35,637 bases of DNA from Saccoglossus kowalevskii. Taxonomy: Eukaryota > Hemichordata > Enteropneusta > Harrimaniidae. Positions 21,067 through 33,997 of the stretch are shown piece by piece; position 1 is the stretch's first letter, and each line of letters starts with the position of its first letter. Under the pieces are notes generated by a model that saw only the letters and a list, made by a program, of their open reading frames with translations, did not search any database and had not been told where the DNA came from. Where the stretch lies: the NCBI RefSeq assembly GCF_000003605.2, contig NW_003146345.1, positions 1-35,637 on the forward strand, given 5' to 3'. Position numbers and translations under genes: made by a program.

Positions 21067-22011
21067 GATATCATATTAACAAGTCCAATAGTTAAAAGTT
21101 CGAAAATGTGAATAAATGTTTCGTTAATTGGTGTTAAATTATCGAAGTGTTAATCAAAGTATGTAGAGGTCATAGGTCAATTATAGGAGGTACCTGTGAA
21201 AGCGATATCGTTTTTGAAACATTAAAAAATCTGAAATAGCCGGCAATTCGGCTGAATTTCAAATAATCGATGCACCTGTGTGATTAGGTGATCGACCAAT
21301 GTTTTTAAAGTAAAGCACAAACAGGCGTGGTTAGTTATTGCAAGGAAGACTGATTGAGTAAATGAGCTGTTGAGTTTATTTTTTTTGTTCCATCACGCAT
21401 ATCAAAAACATATAAGGAAACGTTCCTGCATTCTCTCTTACTGTGATGTCGATCATTTGTAGTGGAAAATCGTGGAATTTTTGTAACTGTTTTAATTAAT
21501 GGAAAGTTTTCAAATTCCTTCTAATTTTCAAGAACAAGTTACTGAGCTGTCGGCACGTAGTGGGATTTACGCTGTTACCACTCCGTGCAAAGTTGTTCAA
21601 AGTGATTGCAAAGTTGTGCAAAGTTATTGAAAAGTTGGTAGATGTATTTGTATATATGGCCTAAGTTGTTGGCATGTAGAAACGCGCAGTTGTAAAGTCT
21701 AGAAATTCAATAAAAGCCAATTGAAAGCAGTCTATAGATGTTGCCATGAGGTGAGGGCAAAATGTTTGAAAACACCGTGCAAAGTTGGAAAAAACAAAGA
21801 AAATGTTGGCGGAGTTGCTTATATATTTAACGTAAGTAATTTTCATGACAACCCCGCAGTTAAATTTCGAAAACATTAAGTAAATGTTCCGAGAATGTCT
21901 TATATATAAGCAGATTATCACCACAGCCTAAAAAAAATCGACAAGAAACTGCTTACAAAATTGTAAAAAGCGATTGCAAAGTTGGTAGTTTCATTCGGGA
22001 TTGTTACCTGT
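21067..22011 (+). repeat. Monomer M23, type II
   Basis: 945 bp. 5S-like segment 21308-21386 with CAAGGAAGACTGATTG. Confidence 0.95.
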
Positions 22012-22958
22012 GATATCATATTAACAAGTCCAATAGTTAAAAGTTCGAAAATGTGAATAAATGTTTCGTTAATTGGTGTTAAATTATCGAAGTGTTAATC
22101 AAAGTATGTAGAGGTCATAGGTCAATTATAGGAGGTACCTGTGAAAGCGATATCGTTTTTGAAACATTAAAAAATCGGAAATAGCCGGCAATTCGGCTGA
22201 ATTTCAAATAATCGATGCAGCTGTGTGATTAGGTGATCGACCAATGTTTTTAAAGTAAAGCACAAACAGGCGTGGTTAGTTATAGCAAGGGAGACTGATT
22301 GAGTAAATGAGTTGTTGAGTTTATTTTTTTTTGTTCCATCACGCATATCGAAAACATATAAGGCAACGTTCCTGCATTCTTTCTTACTGTGATGTTGATC
22401 ATTTATAGTGGAAAATTGTGGAATTGTTGTAACTGTTTTAATTAATGGAAAGTTTTCAATTTCCTTCTAATTTTCAAGAACAAGTTGCTGAGCTGTCGGC
22501 ACGTAGTGGGATGTACGCTGTTACCACTCCGTGCAAAGTTGTTCAAAGTGATTGCAAAGTTGTGCAAAGTTATTGAAAAGTTGGTAGATGTATTTGTATA
22601 TATGACCTAAGTTGTTGGCATATGTAAACGCGCAGTTGTAAAGTCGAGAAATTCAATAAAAGCCAATTGAAAGCAGTCTATAGATGTTGGCATGAGGTGA
22701 GGGCAAAATGTTTGAAAACACCGTGCAAAGTTGGAAAAAACGAAGGAAATGTTGGCGGAGTTGCTTATATATTTAACCTAAGTCATTGTCATGACAACCC
22801 CGCAGTTAAATTTCGAAAACATTAAGTAAATATTCCGAGAATGTCTTATATATAAGCAGATTATCACAACAGCCAACGGAAAAATCGACAAGAAACTGCT
22901 TACAAAGTTGTAAAAAGCGATTGCAAAGTTGGTAGTTTCATTCGGGATTGTTACCTGT
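22012..22958 (+). repeat. Monomer M24, type IV without the one-base loss
   Basis: 947 bp. 5S-like segment 22253-22332. Variable part has GTTGGCATGAGGTG but keeps TTTGAAAACACC, so it may be the parent form of type IV. Confidence 0.95.
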
Positions 22959-23900
22959 GATATCATATTAACAAGTCCAATAGTTAAAAGTTCGAAAATG
23001 TGAATAAATGTTTCGTTAATTGGTGTTAAATTATCGTAGTATTACTCAAAGTATGTAGAGGTCATAGGTCAATTATAGGAGGTACCTGTGAAAGCGATAT
23101 CGTTTTTGAAATATTAAAAAATCTGAAATAGCCGGTAATTCAGCTGAGTTTCAAATAATCGATGCAGCTGTGAGGTTAGGTAATCGACCAATGTTTAAAG
23201 TAAAGCACAAACGGGCGTGGTTAGTTCTTGCATAGGAGACTGCCTGAGTAAATGAGCTGTTGAGATTATTTTTTTGTTTCATCACGCATATCGAAAATAT
23301 ATAAGGCAACGTTCCTGCATTCTTTCTTACTGTGATGTCGATCATTTATAGTGGAAAATCGTGGAATGTTTGTAACTATTTTAATTTATGGAAAGTTTTC
23401 AAATTCCTTCTAATTTTCAAGAACAAGTTGCTGAGCTGTCGGCACGTAGTGGGATTTACGCTGTTACCACTCTGTGCAAAGTTGTTCAAAGTGATTGCAA
23501 AGTTGTGCAAAGTTATTGAAAGTTTGGTAGATGTATTTGTATATATGACCTAAGTTGTTGGCATATAGAAACGCGCAGTTGTAAAGTCGAGAAATTCAAT
23601 AAAAGCCAATTGAAAGCAGTCTATAGATGTTGGCATGAGGTGAGGTCAAAATGTGTGAAACACCGTGCAATATTGGAAAAAACGAAGGAAATGTTGGCGG
23701 AGTTGCTTATATATTTAACCTAAGTCATTGTCATGACAACCGCGCAGTTAAATTTCGAAAACATTAAGTAAGTCTTCCAAGAATGCCTCATATATAAGCA
23801 GATTATCACCACAGCCTACCAAAAAATCGACAAGAAACTGCTTACAAAGTTGTAAAAAGCGATTGCAAAGTTGGTAGTTTCATTCGGGATTGTTACCTGT
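22959..23900 (+). repeat. Monomer M25, type IV
   Basis: 942 bp. 5S-like segment 23198-23275. Confidence 0.95.
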
Positions 23901-24848
23901 GATATCATATTAACAATTCCAATAGTTAAAAGTTCGAAAATGTGAATAAATGTTTCGTTAATTGGTGTTAAATTATCGTAGTGTTAATCAAAGTATGTAG
24001 AGGTCATAGGTCAATTATAGGAGGTACCTGTGAAAGCGATATCGTTTTTGAAACATTAAAAAATCTGAAATACCCGGCAATTCGGCTGAATTTCAAATAA
24101 TCGATGCAGCTGTGTGGTTAGGTGATCGAACAATGTTTTTAAAGTAAAGTACAAACGGGCGTGGTTAGTTCTTGCATGGGAGACTGTCTGAGTAAATGAC
24201 CTGTTGAGTTTTTTTTTTTTTTTGTTTCATCACGCATATCGAAAATATATAAGGCAACGTTCCTGCATTCTTTCTTACTGTGATGTCGATCATTTATAGT
24301 GGAAAATTGTGGAATTTTTGTAACTGTTTTAATTAATGGAAAGTTTTCAAATTCCTTCTAATTTTCAAGAACAAGTTGCTGAGCTGTCGGCACGTAGTGG
24401 GATTTACGCTGTTACCACTCCGTGCAAAGTTGTTCAAAGTGATTGCAAAGTTGTGCAAAGTTATTGAAAGGTTGGTAGATGTATTTGCATATATGACCTA
24501 AGTTGTTGGCATATAGAAACGCGCAGTTGTAATGTCGAGAAATTCAATAAAAGCCAATTGAAAGCAGTCTATAGATGTTGGCATGAGGTGAGGGCAAAAT
24601 GTTTGAAACACCGTGCAATATTGGAAAAAACGAAGGAAATGTTGGCGGAGTTGCTTATATATTTAACGTAAGTCATTGTCATGACAACCGCGCAGTTAAA
24701 TTTCGAAAACATTAAGTAAGTCTTCCAAGAATGCTTCATATATAAGCAGATTATCACCACAGCCTACCAAAAAATCGAAAAGTAACTGCTTACAAAGTTG
24801 TAAAAAGCGATTGCAAAGTTGGTAGTTTCATTCGGGATTGTTACCTGT
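23901..24848 (+). repeat. Monomer M26, type IV
   Basis: 948 bp. 5S-like segment 24142-24223 with the longest T-run in the window (15 T, 24209-24223). Confidence 0.95.
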
Positions 24849-25796
24849 GATATCATATTAACAATTCCAATAGTTAAAAGTTCGAAAATGTGAATAAATG
24901 TTTCGTTAATTGGTGTTAAATTATCGTAGTGTTAATCAAAGTATGTAGAGGTCATAGGTCAATTATAGGAGGTACCTGTGAAAGCGATATCGTTTTTGAA
25001 ACATTAACAAATCTGAAATAGCCGGCAATTCGGATGAATTTCAAATAATCGATGCAGCAGTGTGGTTAGGTGATCGACCAATGTTTTTAAAGTAAAGTAC
25101 AAACGGGCGTGGTTAGTTCTTGCATGGGAGACTGCCTGAGTAAATGACCTGTTGAGTTTATTTTTTTGTTTGTTTCATCACGCTTATCGAAAATATATAA
25201 GGCAACGTTCCTGCATTCTTTCTTACTGTGATGTCGATCATTTATAGTGGAAAATCGTGGAATTTTTGTAACTGTTTTAATTAATGGAAAGTTTTCAAAT
25301 TCCTTCTAATTTTCAAGAACAAGTTGCTGAGCTGTCGGCACGTAGTGGGATTTACGCTGTTACCACTCCGTGCAAAGTTGTTCAAAGTGATTGCAAAGTT
25401 GTGCAAAGTTATTGAAAAGTTGGTAGATGTATTTGCATATATGACCTAAGTTGTTGGCATATAGAAACGCGCAGTTGTAAAGTCGAGAAATTCAATAAAA
25501 GCCAATTGAAAGCAGTTTATAGATGTTGGCATGAGGTGAGGGCAAAATGTTTGAAACACCGTGCAATATTGGAAAAAACGAAGGAAATGTTGGCGGAGTT
25601 GCTTATATATTTAACGTAAGTCATTGTCATGACAGCCGCGCAGTTAAATTTCGAAAACATTAAGTAAGTGTTCCAAGAATGCCTCATATATAAGCAGATT
25701 ATCACCACAGCCTACCAAAAAATCGACAAGAAACTGCTTACAAGGTTGTAAAAAGCGATTGCAAAGTTGGTAGTTTCATTCGGGATTGTTACCTGT
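24849..25796 (+). repeat. Monomer M27, type IV
   Basis: 948 bp. 5S-like segment 25090-25167; the T-run is followed by GTTTG. Confidence 0.95.
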
Positions 25797-26736
25797 GATA
25801 TCATATTAACAATTCCAATAGTTAAAAGTTCGAAAATGTGAATAAATGTTTCGTTAATTGGTGTTAAATTATCGTAGTGTTACTCAAAGTATGTAGAGGT
25901 CATAGGTCAATTATTGGAGGTACCCGTGAAAGCGATATCGTTTTTGAAACATAAAAAAATCTGAAATAGCCGGCAATTCGGCTGAATTTCCAATAATCGA
26001 TGCAGCTGTGTGGTTAGGTGATCGAGCAATGTTTAAAGTAAAGTACAAACGGGCGTGGTTAGTTCTTGCATGGGTGACTGCTTGAGTAAATGAGCTGTTG
26101 AGTTTATTTTTTTAGTTCCATCACGCATATCGAAAATATATAAGGCAACTTTCCTGCATTCTTTTTACTGTGATGTCGATCATTTATAGTGGAAAATCGT
26201 AGAATTTTTGTAACTGTTTTAAATATTACAAAGTTTTCAAATTCCTTCTAGATTTCAAGAACAAGTTGCTGAGCTGTCGGCACGTAGTGGGATTTACGCT
26301 GTTAACACTCCGTGCAAAGTTATTCAAAGTGATTGCAAAATTGTGCAAAGTTATTGCAAAGTTGGTAGATGGATTTGTATGTATGACCTAAGTTGTTGGC
26401 ATATTGAAACACGCAGTTGTATAGTCGAGAAATTTAATAAAAACCGATTGAAAGCTGCCTATAGATGTTCCCATGAGCTGAGGGTAAAATGTTAGAACAC
26501 ACCGTGCAAAGTTCGAAAAGCGAAGAAAATGTTGGCGGAGTTGCTTATATATTTAACCTAAGTCATTGTCATGACAGACCCACAGTTAAATTTCGAAAAC
26601 ATTAAGTAAATGTTCCGAGAATGTCTCATATATAAGCAGATTATCACAACAGCAACCGTAAAATCGACAACCAACTGCAACAAAGTTGTAAAATGCTATT
26701 GCAAAGTTGGTAGTTTCATTCGAGATTGTTACCTGT
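25797..26736 (+). repeat. Monomer M28, type I
   Basis: 940 bp. 5S-like segment 26036-26113 with ATGGGTGACTGC, nearer to many animal 5S genes (GGGTGACCGC) than the usual ATGGGAGACTGC. Confidence 0.95.
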
Positions 26737-27684
26737 GATATTATATTAACAAGTCCATTAGTTAAAAGTTCGAAAATGTGAATAAATGTTTCGTTAATTG
26801 GTGTTAAATTATCGTAGTGTTAATCAAAGTATGTAGAGGTCATAGGTCAATTATAGGAGGTGCCTGTGAAAGCGATATCGTTTTTGAAACATTAAAAAAT
26901 CTGAAATAGCCGGCAATTCAGCTGAATTTCAAATAATCGATGCAGCTGTGTGGTTAGGTGATCGACAAATGTTTAAAGTAAAGCACAAACGGGCGTGGTT
27001 AGTTCTTGCATGGGAGACTGCTTGAGTAAATGAGCTGTTGAGTTTATTTTTTTTGTTCCATCACGCATATCAAAAACATATAAGGAAACGTTCCTGCATT
27101 CTTTCTTACTGTGATGTCGATCATTTGTAGTGGAAAATCGTGGAATTTTTGTAACTGTTTTAATTAATGGAAAGTTTTCAAATTCCTTCTAATTTCAAGA
27201 ACAAGTTGCTGATCTGTCGGCACGTAGTGGGATTTACGCTGTTACCACTCCGTGCAAAGTTGTTCAAAGTGATTGCAAAGTTGTGCAAAGTTATTGAAAG
27301 GTTGGTAGATGTATTTGTATATATGGCCTAAGTTGTTGGCATGTAGAAACGCGCAGTTGTAAAGTCGAGAAAACTCAATAAAAGCCAATTGAAAGCAGTC
27401 TATAGATGTTGCCATGAGGTGAGGGCAAAATGTTTGAAATCACCGTGCAAAGTTGGACAAAACAAAGGAAATGTTGGCGGAGTTGCTTATATATTTAACG
27501 TAAGTCATTATCATGGCAACCCCGCAGTTAAATTTCGAAAACATTAAGTAAATGTTCCGATAATGTCTGTCTTATATATAAGCAGATTATCACAACAGCC
27601 AACGGAGAAATCGACAAGAAACTGCTTACAAAGTTGTAAAAAGCGATTGCAAAGTTGGTAGTTTCATTCGGGATTGTTACCTGT
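26737..27684 (+). repeat. Monomer M29, type II
   Basis: 948 bp. 5S-like segment 26976-27054. A 4 bp tandem duplication gives TGTCTGTCTTATATATAAG near 27566. Confidence 0.95.
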
Positions 27685-28627
27685 GATATCATATTAACAA
27701 GTCCAATAGTTAAAAGTTCGAAAATGGGAATAAATGTTTCGTTAATTGGTGTTAAATTATCGTAGTGTTACTCAAAGTATGTAGAGGTCATAGGTCAATT
27801 ATAGGAGGTACCTGTGAAAGCGATATCGTTTTTGAAACATTAAAAAATCTGAAATAGCAGGCAATTCAGCTGAATTTCAAATAATCGATGCAGCTGTGAA
27901 GTTAGGTCATCGACCAATGTTTAAAGTAAAGCACAAACGGGCGTGGTTAGTTCTTGCATAGGAGACTGCCTGAGTATATGAGCTGTTGAGTTTATTTTTT
28001 TGTTTCATCACGCATATCGAAAATATATAAGGCAACGTTCCTGCATTCTTTCTTACTGTGATGTCGATCATTTGTAGTGGGAAATCGTGGAATTATTGTA
28101 ACTGTTTTAATTAATGGACAGTTTTCAAATTCCTTCTAATTTCAAGAACAAGTTGCTGATCTGTCGGCACGTAGTGGGATTTACGCTGTTACCACTCCGT
28201 GCAAAGTTGTTCAAAGTGATTGCAAAGTTGTGCAAAGTTATTGAAAAGTTGGTAGATGTATTTGTATATATGATTTAAGTTGTTGGCATATAGAAACGCG
28301 CAGTTGTAAAGTCGAGAAATTCAATAAAAGCCAATTGAAAGCAGTCTATAGATGTTGCCATGAGGTGAGGGCAAAATGTTTGAAAACACCGTGCAAAGTT
28401 GGAAAAAAAACGATGGAAATGTTGGCGGAGTTGCTTATATATTTAACGTAAGTCATTTTCATGACAACCCCGCAGTTAAATTTCGAAAACATTAAGAAAA
28501 TGTTCCGAGAATGTCTTATATATAAGCAGATTATCACCACAGCCTACAAAAAATCGACAAGAAACTGCTTACAAAGTTGTAAAAATCGATTGCAAAGTTG
28601 GTAGTTTCATTCGGGATTGTTACCTGT
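27685..28627 (+). repeat. Monomer M30, type II
   Basis: 943 bp. 5S-like segment 27924-28001. Nearly the same as M31 in its second half (ACGATGGAAATG, GTAAAAATCGATTG). Confidence 0.95.
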
Positions 28628-29570
28628 GATATCATATTAACAAGTCCAATAGTTAAAAGTTCGAAAATGTGAATAAGTGTTTCATTAATTGGTGTTAAAT
28701 TATCGTAGTGTTACTCAAAGTATGTAGAGGTCATAGGTCAGTTATAGGAGGTACATGTGAAAGCGATATCGTTTTTGAAACAAAAGAAAATCTGAAATAG
28801 CCGGCAATTCGGCTGAATTTCTAATAATCGATGCAGCTGTGTGGTTAGGTTGTCGACCAATGTTTAAAGTAAAGTACAAACGGGCGTGGTTAGTTCTTGC
28901 ATGGGAGACTGCTTGAGTAAATGAGCTGTTAAGTTTATTTTTTTAGTTCCATCACGAATATCGAAAATATATAAGGCAACGTTCCTGCATTCTTTTTACT
29001 GTGATGTAGATAATTTATAGTGGAAAATAGTAGACATTTTGTAACTGTTTTAATTAATACAAAGTTTTCAAATTCCTTCTAGATTTCAAGAACAAGATGC
29101 TAAGCTGTCGGCACGTAGTGGGATGTACGCTGTTACCCCTCCGTGCAAAGTTGTTCAAAGTGATTGCAAAGTTGTGCAAAGTTATTGAAAAGTTGGTAGA
29201 TGTATTTGTATATATGACTTAAGTTGTTGGCATATAGAAACGCGCAGTTGTAAAGTCGAGAAATTCAATAAAAGCCAATTGAAAGCAGTCTATAGATGTT
29301 GCCATGAGGTGAGGGCAAAATGTTTGAAAACACCGTGCAAAGTTGGAAAAAAACGATGGAAATGTTGGCGGAGTTGCTTATATATTTAACGTAAGTCATT
29401 TTCATGACAACCCCGCAGTTAAATTTCGAAAACATTAAGAAAATGTTCCGAGAATGTCTTATATATAAGCAGATTATCACCACAGCCTACAAAAAATCGA
29501 CAAGAAACTGCTTACAAAGTTGTAAAAATCGATTGCAAAGTTGGTAGTTTCATTCGGGATTGTTACCTGT
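28628..29570 (+). repeat. Monomer M31, type II
   Basis: 943 bp. 5S-like segment 28867-28944. Shares private changes with M30. Confidence 0.95.
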
Positions 29571-30512
29571 GATATCATATTAACAAGTCCAATAGTTAAA
29601 AGTTCGAAAATGTGAATAAATGTTTCATTAATTGTGTTAAATTATCGTAGTGTTACTCAAAGTATGTAGAGGTCATAGGTCAGTAATAGGAAGTACATGT
29701 GAAAGCGACATCGTTTTTGAAACATTAAAAAATCTGAAATAGCCGGCAATTCGGCTGAATTTCAAATAATCGAAATAGCTGTGTGGTTAGGTGATCGAGC
29801 AATGTTTAAAGTAAAGTACAAACGGGCGTGGTTAGTTCTTGCATGGGAGACTGCTTGAGTAAATGAGCTGTTGAGTTTATTTTTTGTTTGTTTCATCACG
29901 CATATCGAAAATATATAAGGCAACGTTCCTGCATTCTTTCTTACTGTGATGTCGATCATTTATAGTGGAAAATCGTGGAATTGTTGTAACTGTTTTAATT
30001 AACGGACAGTTTTCAAATTCCTTCTAATTTCAAGAACAAGTTGCTGATCTGTCGGCACGTAGTGGGATTTACGCTGTTAACACTCCCTGCAAAGTTATTC
30101 AAAGTGATTGGAAAATTGTGCAAAGTTATTGCAAAGTTGTTAGATGGATTTGTATGTATGACCTAAGTTGTTGGCATATAGAAACACGCAGTTGTAAAGT
30201 CGAGAAATTTAATAAAAACCGATGGAAAGCAGTCTATAGATGTTCTCATGAGCTGAGGGTAAAATCATTGAACACACCGTGCAAAGTTGGAAAAAGCGAA
30301 GGAAATGCTGGCGGAGTTGCTTATATATTTAACCTAAGTCATTGTCATGACAGCACCGCAGTTAAATTTCGAAAACATTATGTAAATGTTCCGAGAATGT
30401 CTCTTATATAGGCAGATTATCGCAACAGCAACCGTAAAATCGACAACCAACTGCAACAAAGTTGTAAAAAGCTATTGCAAAGTTGGTAGTTTCATTCGAG
30501 ATTGTTACCTGT
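29571..30512 (+). repeat. Monomer M32, type I
   Basis: 942 bp. 5S-like segment 29809-29885. Shares GCAACCGTAAAATCG and CAACCAACTGCAAC with M28. Confidence 0.95.
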
Positions 30513-31456
30513 GATATTATATTAACAAGTCTATTAGTTAAAAGTTCGAAAATGTGAATAAATGTTTCGTTAATTGGTGTTAATTTAGCGTAGTGTTACT
30601 CAAAGTATGTAGAGGTCATAGGTCAATTATTGGAGGTACCCGTGAAAGCGATTTCGTTTTTGAAACATTAAAAAATCTGAAATAGCCGGCAATTTAGCTG
30701 AATTTCAAATAATCGATGCAGCTGTGTGATTAGGTGATCGACCAATTTTTTTAAAGTTAAGTACAAACGGGCGTGGTTAGTTCTTGCAAGGGAGACTGAT
30801 TGAGTAAATGAGCTGTTGAGTTTATTTTTTTTGTTTCATCACGCATATCGAAAATATATAAGGCAACGTTCCTGCATTCTTTCTTACTGTGATGTCGATC
30901 ATTTATAGTGGAAAATCGTGGAATTGTTGTAACTGTTTTAATTAACGGACAGTTTTCAAATTCCTTCTAATTTCAAGAACAAGTTGCTGATCTGTCGGCA
31001 CGTAGTGGGATTTACGCTGTTAACACTCCCTGCAAAGATATTCAAAGTGACTGCAAAGTTGTGCAAAGTTATTCAAAGTTGGTAGATGGATTTGTATGTA
31101 TGACCTATGTTGTTGGCATATAGAAACGCGCAGTTGTAAAGTCGAGAAATTCAATAAAAGCCAATTGAAAGCAGTCTATAGTTGTTCCCATGACCTGAAT
31201 GTAAAATGTTAGAAAACACCGTGCAATGTTAGAATAAGCGAAGGAAATGTTTGCGGAGTTGCTTATATATTTAATCTAAGTAATTGTCATGACAACCCCG
31301 CAGTTAAATTTCGAAAACATTAAGTAAATGTTCCAAGAATGCTTCCTATATAAGCAGATTATCACCACAGCCTACCAAAAAATCGACAAGAAACTGCTTA
31401 CAAAGTTGTAAAAAGCGATTGCAAAGTTGGTAGTTTCATCCGGGATTGTTACCTGT
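30513..31456 (+). repeat. Monomer M33, type III-like
   Basis: 944 bp; phase motif GATATTATATT. 5S-like segment 30754-30832, with AAGTTAAG as in canonical 5S. Confidence 0.95.
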
Positions 31457-32395
31457 GATATCATATTAACAAGTCCAATAATTACAAGTTCGAAAATGTG
31501 AATAAATGTTTCGTTAATTGGTGTTAAATTATCGTAGTGTTACTCAAAGTATGTAGAGGTCATAGGTCAGTTATAGGAGGTACATGTGAAAGCGATATCG
31601 TTTTTGAAACATAAACAAATCTGAAATAGCCGGCAATTTGACTGAATTTCCAATAATCGATGCAGCTGTGTGGTTAGGAGATCAACCAATGTTTAAAGTA
31701 AAGTACAAACGGGCGTGGTTAGTTCTTGCATGGGAGACTGCTTGAGTAAACAAGCTGTTGAGTTTATTTGTTTAGTTCCATCACGCATATCGAAAATATA
31801 TAAGGCAACGTTCCTGCATTCTTTTTACTGTGATGTCGATCATTTATAGTGGAAAATCGTAGAATTTTTGTAACTGTTTTAATTATTACAAAGTTTTCAA
31901 ATTCCTTTTAGATTTCAAGAACAAGTTGCTGAGCTGTCGGCACGTAGTGAGATTTACGCTGTTAACACTCCCGGCAAAGTTATTCAAAGTGATTGCAAAA
32001 TTGTGCAAAGTTATTGCAAAGTTGGTAGATGGATTTGTATGTATGACCTAAGTTGTTGGCATATAGAAACACGCAGTTGTAAAGTCGAGAATTTTAATAA
32101 AAACCGATTGAAAGCAGTCTATAGATGTTCCCATGAGCTGAGGGTAAAATCATAGAACACACCGTGCAAAGTTGGAAAAAGCGAAGAAATGTTGGCGGAG
32201 TTGCTTATATATTTAACGTATGTCATTTTCATGACAACCCCGCAGTTAAATTTCGAAAACATTAAGTAAATGTTCCGAGAATGTCTTATATATAATCAGA
32301 TATCACAACAGCCAACGGAAAAATCGACAGAAACTGCTTACAAAGTTGTAAAAGCGATTGCAAAGTTGGTAGTATCATTCGGAATTGTTACCTGT
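31457..32395 (+). repeat. Monomer M34, type I
   Basis: 939 bp. 5S-like segment 31696-31773 with a T-run broken by G (TTTATTTGTTTAG). Single-base losses cluster at 32297-32410. Confidence 0.95.
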
Positions 32396-33052
32396 GATAT
32401 CATATTAACAGTCCATAGTTAAAAGTTTGAAAATGTGAATAAATGTTTCGTTAATTGGTGTTAAATTATCGCAGTGTTACTCAAAGTATGCAGTGGTCAT
32501 AGGTCAATAATAGGAGGTACCTGTGAAAGCGATATCGTTTTTGAAACATTAAAAAATCTGAAATAGCCGGCAATTCAGCTGAATTTCAAATAATCGATGT
32601 AGCTGTGTGGCTAGGTGATCGACCAATTTTTTAAAATAAAGCACAAACGGGCGTGGCTAGTTCTTGCATGGGAGACTGCTTGAGTAAATGAGCTGTTGAG
32701 TTTATTTTTTAGTTCCATCACGCATATCGAAAATATATAAGGTAACGTTCCTGCATTCTTTTTACTGTGATGTCGATCATTTATAGTGGAAAATCGTAGA
32801 ATTTTTGTAACTGTTTTAATTATTACAAAGTTTTCAAATTCCTTCTAGATTTCAAGAACAAGTTGATGAGCTGTCGGCACATAGTGGGATTCAAGCTGTT
32901 AACACTCCCGGCAAAGTTATTCAAATTGATTGCAATGCTGTGCAAAGTTATTGAAAAGTTGGTAGATGTATTTGTATATATGACCTAAGTTGTTGGCAGA
33001 TAGAAACACGCAGTTGTAAAGTCGAGAAATTCAATTAAAGCTTGTTACCTGT
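32396..33052 (+). repeat. Monomer M35, 286 bp deletion
   Basis: 657 bp. The array jumps at about 33040/33041 from TCAATTAAAG to CTTGTTACCTG, removing the whole variable part and the right internal duplicate. 5S-like segment 32634-32710. Confidence 0.93.
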
Positions 33053-33997
33053 GATATCATATTAACAAGTCCAATAGTTAAAAGTTCGAAAATGTGAATA
33101 AATGTTTCGTTAATTGGTGTTAAATTATCGTAGTGTTACTCAAAGTATGTAGAGGTCATTGGTCAATTATAGGAGGTACCTGTGAAAGCGATATCGTTTT
33201 TGAAACATAAAAAAATCTGAAATAGCCGGCAATTCAGCTGAATTTCAAATAATCGATGCAGCTGTGTGATTGGGTGATCGACCAATTTTTTAAAGTTAAG
33301 CACAAACGGGCGTGGTTAGTTCTTGCAAGGGAGACTGATTGAGTAAATAAGCTGTTGAGTTTATTTTTTTTGTTTCATCACGCATATCGAAAATATATAA
33401 GGCAACGTTCCTGCATTCTTTCTTACTGTGATGTCGATCATTTATAGTGGAAAATCGTGTAATTTTTGTAACTGTTTTAATTAATGGAAAGTTTTCAAAT
33501 TCCTTCTAATTTTCAAGAACAGGTTGCTGAGCTGTCGGCACGTAGTGGGATTTACGTTGTTACCACTCCGTGCAAAGTTGTTCAAAGTGATTGCAAAGTT
33601 GTGCAAAGTTATTGAAAAGTTGGTAGATGTATTTGTATATATGACTTAAGTTGTTGGCATATAGAAACGCGCAGTTGTAAAGTCGAGAAATTCAATAAAA
33701 GCCAATTGAAAGCAGTCTATAGATGTTGCCATGTGGTGAGGGCAAAATGTTTGAAAACACCGTGCAAAGTTTGAAAAAGCGAAGGAAATGTTGGCGGAGT
33801 TGCTTATATATTTAACGTATGTCATTTTCATGACAACCCCGCAGTTAAATTTCGAAAATATTAAGTAAATGTTCCGAGAATGTCTTATATATAATCAGAT
33901 TATCACAACAACCAACGGAGAAATCGACAAGAAACTGCTTACAAAGTTGTAAAAAGCGATTGCAAAGTTGGTAGTTTCATTCGGGATTGTTACCTGT
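33053..33997 (+). repeat. Monomer M36, type II
   Basis: 945 bp. 5S-like segment 33293-33371 (annotated separately). DR1 damaged in its second half (TGGTCA). Confidence 0.95.
33293..33371 (+). pseudogene. 5S rRNA-like relic, closest to canonical in the A-box part (M36)
   Basis: This copy reads AAGTTAAGCACAAACGGGCG, in which the first ten bases equal the 5S box A region as remembered, where most copies read AAGTAAAGCA. M33 (from 30754) also has AAGTTAAG. The box C part here has the CTTGCAAGGGAGACTGATTG variant, which is further from 5S. A T-run (33364-33371) follows. Confidence 0.7.
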
